DNA of 64,000 bases, taken from NCBI GenBank assembly GCA_900766585.1, contig CAAFVV010000042.1, positions 45,187-109,186 on the forward strand, in the 5' to 3' direction. The position numbers and the translations under genes were made by a program. The notes beneath the pieces were generated by a model. That model was not told the origin of the DNA and made no database searches. It worked only from the letters and a program-made list of their open reading frames with translations. This document shows, one piece after another, positions 51,557 to 61,405 of the stretch (within the stretch, counting starts at the first letter, position 1; each line of letters starts with the position of its first letter). The DNA comes from Clostridia bacterium. Lineage in GTDB: Bacteria > Bacillota > Clostridia > Oscillospirales > Acutalibacteraceae.

Positions 51557-53302
51557 ATGTTTCGCCAAACAAAACCCTTTTGGCACATGACGTTGTCCGC
51601 GGCGCTGGCACTGCTGCTGCTTTTGCTGCCCGCCTGCCAGAACCAGCCTGCCGAGTCATCGGACACGGAAAGCAGTCTGAGCGGCAGCAGCGCACAAAGT
51701 GACACGGACAGCGCACCGGATACGGATACCTCCGCATCCGGTGAAGCATCCGCCGAGAGCAACGAAAAGGAGACATCAACACCCATGAACAACACGACCG
51801 ACAACAGCAAAAGCACCGCCTCCGGCAGCAAGGCCACGACGAAACAGACTGCCGGCACGACCAAGGCTCCCGCCGCAGACGATCCCTACGGCGCCTCCTA
51901 CAGCTACGCCAAAGACACGTTCTATAAGCGGAGCAAATTCTACTCCACCTGGATCAACGTCTGGTACGGGTCCACCGAGAGCTGGTATATCAACGACAAG
52001 CTCAGCGCGTATACCGCCAAGCTGAAGGTCAACGGCTCCTATGTCACTCCCGACAACGACAAACAGGCTCACCGGGAGGAAATCTTCCGTCAGACAAAGG
52101 AATCCGGCGTCGACACACTCATCATGGACCTCACCAACGGCTACAACGGCTGGAACAAGGCCTCAAAGGCTTATCAGCAGATGTGCTATAACAACGGCAT
52201 GAAATTTGCCGTGGCTGTGCATCCCCGCATCACCGACGGCGTCAGCGATATCGAAAAGATCTGCGAATTTACATGGAACAATTATGCCGGTCCCGGCAAG
52301 GCGCTGTATGCCCCCTCCTATTTCTACAAGGACGGCAAGCCGCTTATGGTGCTGTATTGTACCTATAATGAATTTAAGGCGGCAGTCAACGCCAAAACCA
52401 CCTACCAGAGCCGGTTCACCTTCACCTGGGCTTCCGGTGAGGACAGCAAGGCAGACAAGTGGGGCTGGCAGCTGGTGGCGCAGGACGGCCCCCAGCTGTC
52501 CTCCGACTCCATGTTCGTGACCTGCTCCATCAACTGGAACAGCCCCAACGGCAGCAAGGACTCCTGGCGCAAATCTCTGGCTTTTCTGGATTTCTGCTTC
52601 CTCGCCGCCAAAGAGGCCAACCCGAAATACACCGTTGTCGGCATGATCGACGACACCCACGAACGCAACGGTTGGATGAAAATGGACACCAGCAAGGTGG
52701 TGTTCTCGATCCCGAAGGCGGGTGACAGCACCGTGCCGCAGCTCTGCCACGCTTTGCAGATGCGGGATATTTACGGCGACATCAGCGAGGACGCGTATTA
52801 CAACCGCGTCAAAAGCTGGCTGAACGGCACCGTGAAGCCGTACCACGCCGGCGGTTTGATCGCCGACGGGGCGTATACCCTGACCAATGCGGGCAACGGC
52901 GAGCGGTTCGGCGTGGATCGTCCCGCTCCCGGCGCCGACCGTCTGCCCTCCACCGACGTCGGCATCGCCTTTGAGCGGGATAATAACACCTCCTCTATGG
53001 AGGGGTGCTACTGGTTCTACTATCTGGGCAATAACGAGTACCGCATCACCAAGCTGTCCAGCGGTCTGTCGCTCCAGCCCAAGGAGGGCAAGCTGATCCA
53101 GGTCTATGACGAAAACTGCGCCGAGCAGCGCTGGATCCTCAAAAAGGCTGCCGACGGCACCTATCAGATCGTCAACAAATCTACCGGCAAAGCCATCTGT
53201 GATCTCAACGGCTCTGACAAGACCATCACCCTGGCAGCGCAAAGCAGCACCAAAACCCAGCAGTGGAAGATCGAGCCGGTCGCCAACCGCACCTTCGGCT
53301 GA
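51557..53302 (+). CDS. GH99-like lipoprotein with C-terminal ricin-type lectin domain (paralogue)
   Basis: A 581-residue lipoprotein (lipid Cys at 27, LLPAC), a long Ser/Thr/Asp-rich spacer to about 110, a GH71/GH99-like domain (YSTWINVWYGSTESWYIND, DTLIMDLTNGYNGWNKASKA, MKFAVAVHP, KPLMVLYCTYNEF, SRFTFTWASGEDSKADKWGW) and a C-terminal ricin beta-trefoil (YRITKLSSGLSLQPKEG, QRWILKKAADGTYQIVNKST). It is closely similar along its whole length to 18730-20484 and more distantly to 36428-37705. At the expected catalytic loop it reads GMIDDTHERNGWMKMD, i.e. DDxxE rather than NExxE. I choose the ATG at 51557 because it gives a proper lipoprotein signal; an ATG eight codons upstream is also open. Divergent from the AraC regulator. 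Confidence 0.7.
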   Translation: MFRQTKPFWHMTLSAALALLLLLLPACQNQPAESSDTESSLSGSSAQSDTDSAPDTDTSASGEASAESNEKETSTPMNNTTDNSKSTASGSKATTKQTAGTTKAPAADDPYGASYSYAKDTFYKRSKFYSTWINVWYGSTESWYINDKLSAYTAKLKVNGSYVTPDNDKQAHREEIFRQTKESGVDTLIMDLTNGYNGWNKASKAYQQMCYNNGMKFAVAVHPRITDGVSDIEKICEFTWNNYAGPGKALYAPSYFYKDGKPLMVLYCTYNEFKAAVNAKTTYQSRFTFTWASGEDSKADKWGWQLVAQDGPQLSSDSMFVTCSINWNSPNGSKDSWRKSLAFLDFCFLAAKEANPKYTVVGMIDDTHERNGWMKMDTSKVVFSIPKAGDSTVPQLCHALQMRDIYGDISEDAYYNRVKSWLNGTVKPYHAGGLIADGAYTLTNAGNGERFGVDRPAPGADRLPSTDVGIAFERDNNTSSMEGCYWFYYLGNNEYRITKLSSGLSLQPKEGKLIQVYDENCAEQRWILKKAADGTYQIVNKSTGKAICDLNGSDKTITLAAQSSTKTQQWKIEPVANRTFG

Positions 53303-53390
53303 TCTTTCTGCCATGGCAGCGCCGTATTGCAAACCGTCTCCCCCATCATAACACCGGGCGGTCAAAGCCGCGAAGAACGTCTCCGGAAAA

Positions 53391-53429
53391 ACCGTCACCC
53401 CGCTTTCACCGTGAAGGCGGGGTGACGGT
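53391..53429. terminator. Long hairpin after the GH99-like gene
   Basis: Stem ACCGTCACCCCGC/GCGGGGTGACGGT, with an inner TTCAC/GTGAA extension. There is no T-run on the plus strand, so it may act weakly or protect the 3' end. Confidence 0.5.
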
Positions 53430-53474
53430 CGTACCCGATCTCAACGCACAGCGATTCAGCAAAGGAGAAAAGAC

Positions 53475-54113
53475 ATGTCAGAAAGCGCCGTCTTAGTAAG
53501 AGCGCCCCTTCCGCCGCCGAATACAAACCGGACCCTTTGCCGCCCTGCGCCATCCCACCCGGAGCAGACCAAGCCGGCGATGATCGGCATTGACGGCGGC
53601 GGCACAAAAACCGAATTTGTGCTTTTCCGGGAAAGCGGACATATTCAGCAGCGCCTTGTGCTGAGCGGATGCAATCCAAACCTGTGCGGCATTGCACAGG
53701 CGTGCGCCGTTCTCAGGGACGGCATCGACCGCCTGCGTTCCCTGACAGCCGGGGTATGCGGCATCTACGGCGGACTTTCGGGATTTTTATCCGGAGATAA
53801 CGGAAAACGGATTCTCGGATTTCTGACCGAAACCTATCCGGAAATCCCCGTTGTGTGCAGCGGCGACATTTTAAACGTGTCCGCCAGCGCCACCGACGAG
53901 GAACGGTGCATTACCGCGATCTGCGGCACCGGCTCCCTTGTCTGTGCCATAAACGGCAGCACAATTCACAGGGTCGGCGGCTGGGGATATCTCTTTGACA
54001 GAGCGGGCAGCGGATTTGACATAGGGCGGGACGCTTTAACTGCCTCGCTGGCCGAACGCGACGGGATCGGCCCGAAAACAGCCATCACCCGGTTGGTGGA
54101 AAGCCGTCGCTGA
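53475..54113 (+). pseudogene. BadF/BadG-type sugar kinase, truncated
   Basis: A 212-residue reading frame. From residue 36 it is the N-terminal half of an ASKHA-fold N-acetylglucosamine kinase-like (BadF/BadG/BcrA/BcrD) protein: MIGIDGGGTKTEFVLFRESG (phosphate-1 loop), AVCGIYGG-like core, VVCSGDILNVSASAT, TAICGTGSLVCAI, VGGWGYLFDRAGSGFDIGRD. Full members have about 300 residues; here everything after the GSGFDIGR motif plus a short helix is missing. The first 35 residues (Pro/Arg-rich) are not part of the family, though AAAGGAGAAAAGAC gives a good ribosome site. Directly after the stop comes the C-terminal part of MurQ, so a deletion has joined two adjacent genes of the MurNAc pathway. Confidence 0.8.
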
Positions 54114-54115
54114 GC

Positions 54116-54367
54116 ATGCTGTCAACGGTGTCCATGATCCGCTGCGGTTATGTCTATGAAAATATGATGGTAAATCTCAAGCCCTCCAACGAAAAATTAA
54201 CCAAGCGGATGGTTCACATTGTCTGCGATATTTTAAACTGCGGCGAACAGACGGCCTATGAGCAGCTGGAACGCCATCATTGGCACATCCCCGCCATACT
54301 CACTTCCGCCCGAAACCAAACAGGTCTCCGACCGGCGGAACCGACGCATGCACAGGAGGATAGGTAA
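54116..54367 (+). pseudogene. murQ: C-terminal remnant of N-acetylmuramic acid 6-phosphate etherase
   Basis: 83 codons. MLSTVSMIRCGYVYENMMVN followed by LKPSNEKLTKRMVHIV, CDILNC and AYEQLERHHWHIPAIL matches residues about 220-290 of MurQ (its LNMLSTxxM..LGKxYxNLMVD and NEKL..RAxRIV region). The SIS-domain catalytic part is absent. MurQ splits the lactyl ether of MurNAc-6-phosphate in cell-wall recycling. Its stop overlaps the ATG of the next frame (TAATG), with AGGAGG before it, so the old operon structure is still visible. Confidence 0.8.
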
Positions 54368-56331
54368 TGGAAATCGATTGGGGACAAACAGGCAACGGCA
54401 TCCGCAGGCGGGCAGACGCCCCGTTTGGCGACCATGTCGAGATGGCAGGACATCAGCTTGTCGCCATTGTCACCTACGGCAAATACGAGGACGGCATACT
54501 GCATCTTTTCCGCGAGCTATGCTATCCCCGGCTCCGCACGCGGCCGCGGGACACCTTCGGCACACTGCACGCCCGGCACGGCGAGGAACAGCGGCAGCGG
54601 TGGCGCGTGGACGGCGCGCCGGCGGAGGAATTTATCTTTGACGGCGTGCTGACAACGGTTTCCTATAACCAAGAGTACCGGCTGCGGATCATGCGACACT
54701 GCTTCCCCTGCGTGGAAGCCGCAGCATACATCGAACAGGTGACGGCAAAAAATCTCACGTCCGCGCCCCTGTCTGTTGCCGCAGAGGAGACAGACACCAC
54801 AGAGTATGTGCGCGGTGCCTGCGGCGTATATACACTGCAGGCGCGGTACCTAGCGCTGGACACCGTGCTGGCGCCCGGAGAGGCGCTGGTCAGCGCGCTT
54901 GTCTGCTCGGCGCAGCCGCACCGGCTGCCGCCGCCAGCGCCGGACTGCGCGGCAGAGCTTTCGGCGCGGCGGGCACTGGTGCAGCAGCTGACGGCTGGCT
55001 CTCTGGTGCTGGACTGCCCGGACAAGGAGCTGGTGCAGTTCTTCCGTCTGGCGAAGCTGCGGGCTGCCGAGAGCATATTTGACACCGCAGCCGGTCCTCT
55101 CCACTCTCCGGGCGGCGGTCCGTATTACGCGGCTGTCTGGGCTAACGACGAAGCCGAGTATGCCGACCCCTTTTTCCCGTTTATGGGCTACGAGCGCGCC
55201 AACCTCGCCAGCCGCAACGCCTATGCGCTGTTTGGCAGGTTTATGTCCCCCGACGGCGCGCCGATCCCCTCCTCGATCATTGACGAGGGACGGGATTTCT
55301 GGGACGATCAGGGAGACCGGGGCGATGCGGCCATGGCGCTGTACGGCTGCTCGCGCTATCTGCTGGCAATGGGAGACCGCGAGCTGGCGCAGGAGATGTT
55401 CTGGATGCTGCGCTGGACCGCCGACTATACCCTGTCGAAAAAGACGCCGGAAGGCGTTATCGCCTCGGACACGGACGAGCTGGAGGGACGCCTGCCGGCG
55501 GGAGACGCCAATTTAAGCACCTCCTGTCTGGCATACGGCGGTCTGCTGTCGGCAGCCGCATTGGCGCGGGATCTGGGAGAAGCGGAGACGGCGGGGGTAT
55601 GGACCGCCGGGCGCTTTCCCTGCGTCATGCCATCGAGAACTATTTCGGCGCAGAGGTATCCGGCTACCACACCTATCACTACTACGACGGCAACACGACG
55701 CTGCGCAGCTGGATCTGTATCCCCCTGACCATGGACATCTTTGACCGGCAGGAGGGAACCACCGACGCGCTGCTGTCCGAGCGCCTGTTTCGGGACGACG
55801 GCGTGCTGAGCGTCGAAGGGGACGCTGCCTTCTGGGATCGCTCCACGCTGTATGCGTTTCGCGGCATCCTACGGGCAGGCGGGAGTGATCGGGTCTATCC
55901 GTTCATCCGGCGATATGTGACACAGCAGCTGCGCGGCGCCCATGTGCTGTATGCGGTAGAGGTGTTTCAGGAGGGCGACCAGCTGCACCTGTCGGCGGAA
56001 AGCGCACTGTTCGCCCGCATGATCACTGAGGGGCTGTGCGGCATAACACCGGCGGAGCTGCACCGGCTTGAATTGCGCCCGGCTGTACCGGAAGCGCTCG
56101 ACTGGGTAACCCCCGGGACATCCGCGCCGGCGGGGGCAGCTTTGACCTGACCATAGCCCGCCAAAGCGGAGGATACACGGCGGTGATCATCGCCGACAGA
56201 CGGCAGACCGAATGCTTCATCCCCTTGGGAGAGATTTCTCCCACCCTCTGCGGAAAGCTGCCGGTTGACCGCGGCGGATTTTTCCTTTTATTTCCTTATA
56301 TATCAGCCGCCAACCGGATCACGGCATATAA
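54367..56331 (+). pseudogene. Six-hairpin glycoside hydrolase broken by frame changes
   Basis: The first frame (54367-55728) begins MEIDWGQTGNGIRRRADAPF and runs through a beta-rich N-terminal domain into an (alpha/alpha)6 barrel (YYAAVWANDEAEYADPFFPF, DEGRDFWDDQGDRGDAAMAL, DANLSTSCLAYGGLLSAAAL). The natural continuation HAIENYFGAEVSGYHTYHYY, DGNTTLRSWICIPLTMDIFD is in another frame from about 55598 and stays open to 56150. A third frame continues NPRDIRAGGGSFDLTIARQS. One extra G in the G5 run at 55593-55597, and one in the GGG near 56104, would rejoin them. The end is uncertain: TAA at 56329-56331 just before the terminator is in yet another frame. Either true decay or homopolymer errors. 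Substrate unknown. Confidence 0.65.
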
Positions 56332-56371
56332 AAAAAGAGCTTTCGCCCGCTCACACGGGGAAGCTCTTTTT
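56332..56371. terminator. Bidirectional terminator between the broken glycosidase and xylB
   Basis: Stem AAAAAGAGCTT/AAGCTCTTTTT with GC-rich inner loop; A/T runs on both flanks serve the leftward xylB operon and the rightward gene. Confidence 0.8.
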
Positions 56372-56385
56372 CTGTTAAATCAGCA

Positions 56386-57903
56386 TCAGAGTGACCGCAG
56401 AGCGGAAAACTCCGTTTTCAGTGCTGCGTACAGGCGGGTATACAGCGCATAATACGGCGCATAGGCTTCCGCCTGCGCCGACGGCTGCTGCGGCGCGCGG
56501 GTGCGGACCACCGCATCACACGCCTGCTCCACCGAGATATAGACCCCGGTACCGACGCCCGCTAGCAGTGCAGCACCAAGCGCGCCGCCCTCATCCGCCT
56601 GCAGGGTGTTGACTGGGCAGCCATAGAGATCCGCCAGCATCTGCCTCCAAAGCGGACTGCGTCCCCCACCGCCGCAAAGCGTCATCTGCGTGACCGGAAC
56701 CCCCATTTCACGGAACACATCCAGACATTCGCGCTGGGAATAGGCGACGCCCTCGAGCACGGCGCGAATGAGATGGGCGCGGGTATGGCGGGCAGACAGC
56801 CCAAAAAACACGCCGCGACAGTCGGGGTCGGGATGCGGTGAGCGCTCGCCCATCAGATAGGGCAGAAACAGCAGTTTGTCCGCCCCGGGCGGAACCTGTG
56901 CCGCCTCCTCATCCATCAGCCGGTAGGGGTCGACCCCGGCAGCGTCCGCCCGGGCAACCTCCCCGGCACAGCAGGTGTCCCGCAGCCATTTCAGCGACAG
57001 CCCCGCACTCTGTGTACAGCTCATCACCGTCCATTTGCCGGGCACCGAGGCGCAAAGGCTGTGGACACGCCCCGCCGGGTCAAGCCGAAGCGTATCCGTC
57101 ACGGCATAAATCACCGCCGAGGTACCGATTGTGTTGAATGCACTGCCCTGCCGCACGATACCGGTGCCGACCGCGGCAGCCGCGTTATCACCCGCTCCGG
57201 CGGCGACCGGCGTGCCGACAGGCAGTCCCGTCTCCGCCGCAGCTTCCGCATGCACCGTTCCGGTCAGCTCGGGTGATTCGACCATTTGCGGCAGCAGTGA
57301 GTGATCCACGCCAAATGCCTGCAAAAGCTCCGGCGACCAGCAGCGCCCGCCGATATCCATCAGCTGCATCCCCGACGCATCCGACACCTCGGTGGCGAAT
57401 TCTCCGGTCAGGCGATAGCGGATGTAATCCTTCGGCAGCAGAATGTGCGCACAGCGGGCATACAGCTCCGGCTCGTGCGCCTGCACCCACAGGATCTTCG
57501 CAGCGGTAAATCCGGTCATTGCCGGATTGGCGGAAATGTCAATCAGCCGCCGCTCACCGATAAGCTGCTTCATCCGCTCTGCCTCTGCCGCCGTACGCTG
57601 ATCGCACCAGAGGATGGCGGGGCGCAGCACCTGTCCCTTGCGATCGAGCAGCACAAGTCCGTGCATCTGCCCCGAAAGCCCGACGGCGATGCGCTCCCCG
57701 CGGGACGGCGGCGCTTTGGCCAGCACTGCGCGCACACCGTCGCACGCGGCGCGCCACCAGTCCTCAGGATCCTGCTCCGCCCAGCCGTTTTGCGGCTGAG
57801 ACAGTGAATACTCGCCGGTATAGGCGGCGATGACCTGTCCCTTTTCGTCAAACAGCACCGTTTTCGTCCCGGAGGTGCCGATATCAATTCCCAACAACCG
57901 CAT
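56386..57903 (-). CDS. xylB: Xylulokinase
   Basis: A 505-residue FGGY-family kinase that phosphorylates D-xylulose to xylulose-5-phosphate. LGIDIGTSGTKTVLFDE (Asp at 6) opens the first domain, with QPQNGWAEQDPEDWW, LSGQMHGLVLLD, ILWCDQRTAAE and the catalytic Asp at 239 in VAAGAGDNAAAAVGTG. The C-terminal CGGGGRSPLWRQMLADLYGC is the ATP-site loop. The ATG at 57903 gives the usual start; GGAAAGGAG lies upstream at a longer than usual distance. Only four bases separate it from the GH3 gene, and xylA is the first gene, so the operon frees and metabolises xylose. Confidence 0.95.
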   Translation of the reverse strand: MRLLGIDIGTSGTKTVLFDEKGQVIAAYTGEYSLSQPQNGWAEQDPEDWWRAACDGVRAVLAKAPPSRGERIAVGLSGQMHGLVLLDRKGQVLRPAILWCDQRTAAEAERMKQLIGERRLIDISANPAMTGFTAAKILWVQAHEPELYARCAHILLPKDYIRYRLTGEFATEVSDASGMQLMDIGGRCWSPELLQAFGVDHSLLPQMVESPELTGTVHAEAAAETGLPVGTPVAAGAGDNAAAAVGTGIVRQGSAFNTIGTSAVIYAVTDTLRLDPAGRVHSLCASVPGKWTVMSCTQSAGLSLKWLRDTCCAGEVARADAAGVDPYRLMDEEAAQVPPGADKLLFLPYLMGERSPHPDPDCRGVFFGLSARHTRAHLIRAVLEGVAYSQRECLDVFREMGVPVTQMTLCGGGGRSPLWRQMLADLYGCPVNTLQADEGGALGAALLAGVGTGVYISVEQACDAVVRTRAPQQPSAQAEAYAPYYALYTRLYAALKTEFSALRSL

Positions 57904-57907
57904 GGGT

Positions 57908-60001
57908 CTACAGTCTCCTTTCCAGACAGTCGGTACCGCAAAGCTCCCGGCTGCGCGCATCGGGCTGATGCCCGCTCGCATACAGCGTCACGCCGCCGTC
58001 CGGCTCGACGCGGTCTCCTTTATCGTCCACGATCTTCAACCAGTAGCCGTCGATCAACACCGTTACCGCCCGGCTCTCTCCGGCATCTAATTCGACCGAG
58101 GCAATCCCGCAGAGCTGATACAGCGGAGTCACTCTGCAGCTGTCGTGCGCTTTCGCGTAGATCTGCACCGTTTCGCGTCCGCGCCGCGCGCCGGTGTTGG
58201 TCACCGTCACGGACACGCACGCCCCGTCAGCGGTGCGCTCGGCAAAAAAGTCACGATAGGAAAACGTCGTATAGGACAGCCCGAACCCGAACGGGTAGAG
58301 CGGCTTTTGCCGGATATAGCGGTAGGTACGCCCTTCCATGCGGTAATCCGTGAAATCGGGAATGGGATCGTCGTTGTGGTAAAAGGTGACCGGCAGACGG
58401 CCGGAGGGAGACACCCTGCCAAACAGCACATCCGCCACCGCCTCGCCGCCCAGCGCTCCGGGATACCAGGCGTGCAGGATCGCGCGGGCGGCTTCATTAC
58501 CAATATCGAGGTCGATCGCGCTGCCGGCTGTCACCACAATGACCACGCGGTCGGTCACCTCCAGCACCGCCTTTAAAAGCCGCTGCTGGCTCTCCGGCAG
58601 GCATAGATCCCGCTTGTCCCCCGCCGCATATTCGTTGGACGCATCCCCCTCCTCGCCTTCGATGGAGGGGTCAAGTCCCAGGCAGAGCACCGTCACATCC
58701 GCCATGCGCGCATAGGCCACCGCCTCCGTAATGCGGTCATCTGCCGCCGCCAGTCCCGAGGTACGGTCACGGTACAAATGCGCACCGAGCGTAACATACA
58801 CGCGCGTATCGGGCAGTGCGCGGCGGATGCCGTCCGCAACTGTCACATACTCGCCCGCGGTGCCGTTGTAATTGCCCTCCAGCACCGGCACAGACTGAGC
58901 GCAGGGGCCGATAACCGCCACTGCACGCAGTTTTTCCGGCGACAGCGGCAAAAATCCACCCTCGTTTTTCAGCAGCACCATGCTCTCGTCTGCCATGCGG
59001 CGATTGAGTGCGCCGCTTTCCGGCGTATCCACTGCCTCCGGCGGAATATCGCCGAACGGGTCCGTCTCCTCGAACAGCCCCAGCCGTATCCGCGCAGCAA
59101 ACAGCCGCTCCGCCGCTGTCGTCAGCTCCGCTTCCGTGATCAGCCCATCCCGCAATGCGCCGAGCAGATAGGCATACGCTCCGCCGCAGTTTAAGTCGCA
59201 CCCGCTTTTCAGCGCCAGCGCCGCAGATTCGGGGCCGGAGTCGGTGACGCGATGGTTCTCGTGAAAGTCCGCGATGGCGCCGCAGTCGGACACATAATGC
59301 CCCGCAAAGCCCCACTCACCGCGCAGGATATCGCCGATCAGCCGCGAACTGCCGCAGCACGGCTCGCCGTTCAGGCGGTTATATGCCCCCATGACCGCCT
59401 CCGGATCCGCCTCCTTCACCACCTTTTCAAAGGCGGGCAGATAGGTGTCGCGCAGGTCGTGTTCGCTGACCTCGGCGTTAAACGCATGGCGCATCGCCTC
59501 CGGTCCGCTGTGGACGGCGAAATGCTTGGCGCAGGCGGCAGCTTTCAGGAACGTGCCGTCCCCCTGCAATCCCCGCACAAAGCTCTTGCCCATCTCGGCA
59601 GTCAGAAAGGGATCCTCGCCGTAGGTCTCATGCCCGCGCCCCCAGCGCGGATCACGGAAAATGTTGATGTTGGGCGACCAGAAGGTCAGCCCCTTGTAAA
59701 TATCCCGATCCCCTTCGCGGGACGCCAAATTATATTTAGCGCGCGCCTCCTCGGCGATCACACCCGCCACCTCATGCAAAAGCGCCGGGTCAAACGAAGC
59801 CGCCATCGCGATTGCCTGCGGAAACACTGTGGCGAGTCCCGCCCGCGCCACACCGTGGAGGGCTTCGTTCCACCAGTTGTAGGCGGGTATGCCGAGCCGG
59901 TCGATCGCCGGAGCGTTATACAGCAGCTGCGATGCCTTTTCCTCCGCAGTCATCTGCGCCACAAGCGCCTTTGCCCGGCGGTGCGCTTCTTCGTGCGTCA
60001 T
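57908..60001 (-). CDS. GH3 glycoside hydrolase, probable beta-xylosidase
   Basis: A 697-residue cytoplasmic enzyme without signal peptide. The TIM barrel has NWWNEALHGVARAG (43-56), FWSPNINIFRDPRWGRGHET (about 107-126), CAKHFAVHSGPE and the nucleophile D239 in HYVSDCGAIADFHENH. The second domain (from about 385) includes VLCLGLDPSIEGEEGDASNE, and a fibronectin-III-like end (YPFGFGLSYTTFSY) completes the usual three-part GH3 layout. The EALHG and IFRDPRWGRG motifs are those of the beta-xylosidase/arabinofuranosidase-type GH3 enzymes. The xylA and xylB neighbours support xylosidase activity on imported xylo-oligosaccharides; beta-glucosidase is the alternative. Confidence 0.88.
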   Translation of the reverse strand: MTHEEAHRRAKALVAQMTAEEKASQLLYNAPAIDRLGIPAYNWWNEALHGVARAGLATVFPQAIAMAASFDPALLHEVAGVIAEEARAKYNLASREGDRDIYKGLTFWSPNINIFRDPRWGRGHETYGEDPFLTAEMGKSFVRGLQGDGTFLKAAACAKHFAVHSGPEAMRHAFNAEVSEHDLRDTYLPAFEKVVKEADPEAVMGAYNRLNGEPCCGSSRLIGDILRGEWGFAGHYVSDCGAIADFHENHRVTDSGPESAALALKSGCDLNCGGAYAYLLGALRDGLITEAELTTAAERLFAARIRLGLFEETDPFGDIPPEAVDTPESGALNRRMADESMVLLKNEGGFLPLSPEKLRAVAVIGPCAQSVPVLEGNYNGTAGEYVTVADGIRRALPDTRVYVTLGAHLYRDRTSGLAAADDRITEAVAYARMADVTVLCLGLDPSIEGEEGDASNEYAAGDKRDLCLPESQQRLLKAVLEVTDRVVIVVTAGSAIDLDIGNEAARAILHAWYPGALGGEAVADVLFGRVSPSGRLPVTFYHNDDPIPDFTDYRMEGRTYRYIRQKPLYPFGFGLSYTTFSYRDFFAERTADGACVSVTVTNTGARRGRETVQIYAKAHDSCRVTPLYQLCGIASVELDAGESRAVTVLIDGYWLKIVDDKGDRVEPDGGVTLYASGHQPDARSRELCGTDCLERRL

Positions 60002-60013
60002 GCGTTCTCCTCC

Positions 60014-61342
60014 TTACGGTCTGCACATCAGCTGGTTGAGGATGCTCTGGAGATATTCCTGCCGCCCCGAGCCGGGCATTTCTGGCGCGCCGAGCGCCTC
60101 GGCACGCGCCGCCAGCTCGGAAAGCGTCGCCTCGCCCGCGCGGATCTTCGCACCAATGCCGGTCGAAAAACTCGCATAGCGGTCGCGGACAAAGCGGTCA
60201 ATCCGCCCGTCCTCAATAATGCGGGCGGCATTGATCAGCCCGAGTGCGAACGCATCCATGCCGAGGATAAAGCTGTAGGCCAGATCCTCCGGCGTGCTGC
60301 TTGCGCGGCGGGGCTTCGCGTCAAAATTGAACCCGCCGTTTTTCATGCCGCCCGCCTTCAGCACCTCGTACATGCACGCCGTGGTATCATAGACGCTGCA
60401 GGGGAATTCGTCGGTATCCCAGCCGAGCAGCAGGTCGCCCTGGTTGGCGTCAATCGAGCCGAGCATACCGTTCATACCGGCAATGCGCAGCTCGTGCTGG
60501 AACGTATGTCCCGCGAGCGTGGCGTGATTGGCTTCGATGTTCAGCTTGAAGTCGCGGTCAAGTCCATACTGCCGCAGAAAACCGATCGCGGTGGCGGCAT
60601 CGAAATCGTACTGGTGCTTTGTCGGCTCTTTCGGCTTCGGTTCAATCAGGAAATCTCCCGTAAATCCGATCGAGCGGCCGTAGTCCACCGCCATACGCAT
60701 CAGCGCGGCGATATTCTCCTGCTCAAATTTCACATCGGTATTCCACAGGGTCTCATACCCCTCGCGGCCGCCCCAGAACACATAGCCGCTGCCGCCCAGC
60801 TTGATGGTCAGCTCCAGTGCTTTCTTCACCTGCGCCGCCGCAAAGCAATACACGTCGGCGGAATTTGTCGAACCGGCGCCGTTCTGAAAGCGGGGATTGC
60901 CGAACATGTTGGCGGTTCCCCACAGGCAGCGGATACCGGTCTCCCGCATTTTTTCAAGCATCAGATCGGTGATCTCGTCCAGCCGCCGGTTCGTCTCGCA
61001 GATGTCGTCCGCCTCCGGCACGAGATCCACGTCATGGAAGCAGAAATACCGCACGCCGAGCTTCTGCATGAACGCAAAGCCCGCCTCCACCTTGGCGCGC
61101 GCATGCGCCATCGTTCCCGGCTCACAGCCGAAACTCTTGTCAGTCGTTCCGCGCCCGAACATATCCGTTCCGGTCGCACAAAGGTGGTGCCACCAGGCGA
61201 GCGCAAAGGGCAGGTGTTCCTTCATCGGCTTGCCGAGGATTGTGCGGTCGGCATCGTAATATTTAAAAGCAAAAGGATTTTGGCTGTCCGCTCCCTCATA
61301 GCGCACATACGGCACGCCGGGAAAATATTCTGCATTTGACAA
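60014..61342 (-). CDS. xylA: Xylose isomerase
   Basis: A 442-residue TIM-barrel enzyme that converts D-xylose to D-xylulose using two divalent metals. The catalytic H103 and D106 lie in [11 protein letters not shown]. Other motifs are [54 protein letters not shown] (metal Glu and Lys), [14 protein letters not shown] and [17 protein letters not shown]. It belongs to the longer class II isomerases. The start is TTG 61342 with AGGAGG nine bases upstream. First gene of xylA-GH3-xylB; divergent from an AraC regulator. Confidence 0.97.
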   Translation of the reverse strand: MSNAEYFPGVPYVRYEGADSQNPFAFKYYDADRTILGKPMKEHLPFALAWWHHLCATGTDMFGRGTTDKSFGCEPGTMAHARAKVEAGFAFMQKLGVRYFCFHDVDLVPEADDICETNRRLDEITDLMLEKMRETGIRCLWGTANMFGNPRFQNGAGSTNSADVYCFAAAQVKKALELTIKLGGSGYVFWGGREGYETLWNTDVKFEQENIAALMRMAVDYGRSIGFTGDFLIEPKPKEPTKHQYDFDAATAIGFLRQYGLDRDFKLNIEANHATLAGHTFQHELRIAGMNGMLGSIDANQGDLLLGWDTDEFPCSVYDTTACMYEVLKAGGMKNGGFNFDAKPRRASSTPEDLAYSFILGMDAFALGLINAARIIEDGRIDRFVRDRYASFSTGIGAKIRAGEATLSELAARAEALGAPEMPGSGRQEYLQSILNQLMCRP

Positions 61343-61376
61343 AGCTGATTACCTCCTGATCGTCAATTGTAATTTA

Positions 61377-61405
61377 AATATAGCAAGATCATCTTGACAA
61401 CGCAA
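61377..61405 (-). promoter_or_regulatory. Promoter of the xyl operon
   Basis: Minus strand TTGCGT (61405-61400), 17-bp spacer, TATATT (61382-61377). The -35 is weak, as expected for an activated promoter. The spacer contains the palindrome CAAGATCATCTTG. Confidence 0.6.
61384..61396. promoter_or_regulatory. Operator-like palindrome CAAGATCATCTTG
   Basis: Perfect 6+1+6 inverted repeat that overlaps the -35 of the AraC gene and sits inside the spacer of the xylA promoter. It is a candidate site for a repressor or for the AraC protein itself. Confidence 0.5.

Noticed and set aside
53391..53429. Strong terminator after the GH99-like gene
   Set aside because: The hairpin is long but the plus-strand side has no T-run; kept only as a low-confidence hairpin.
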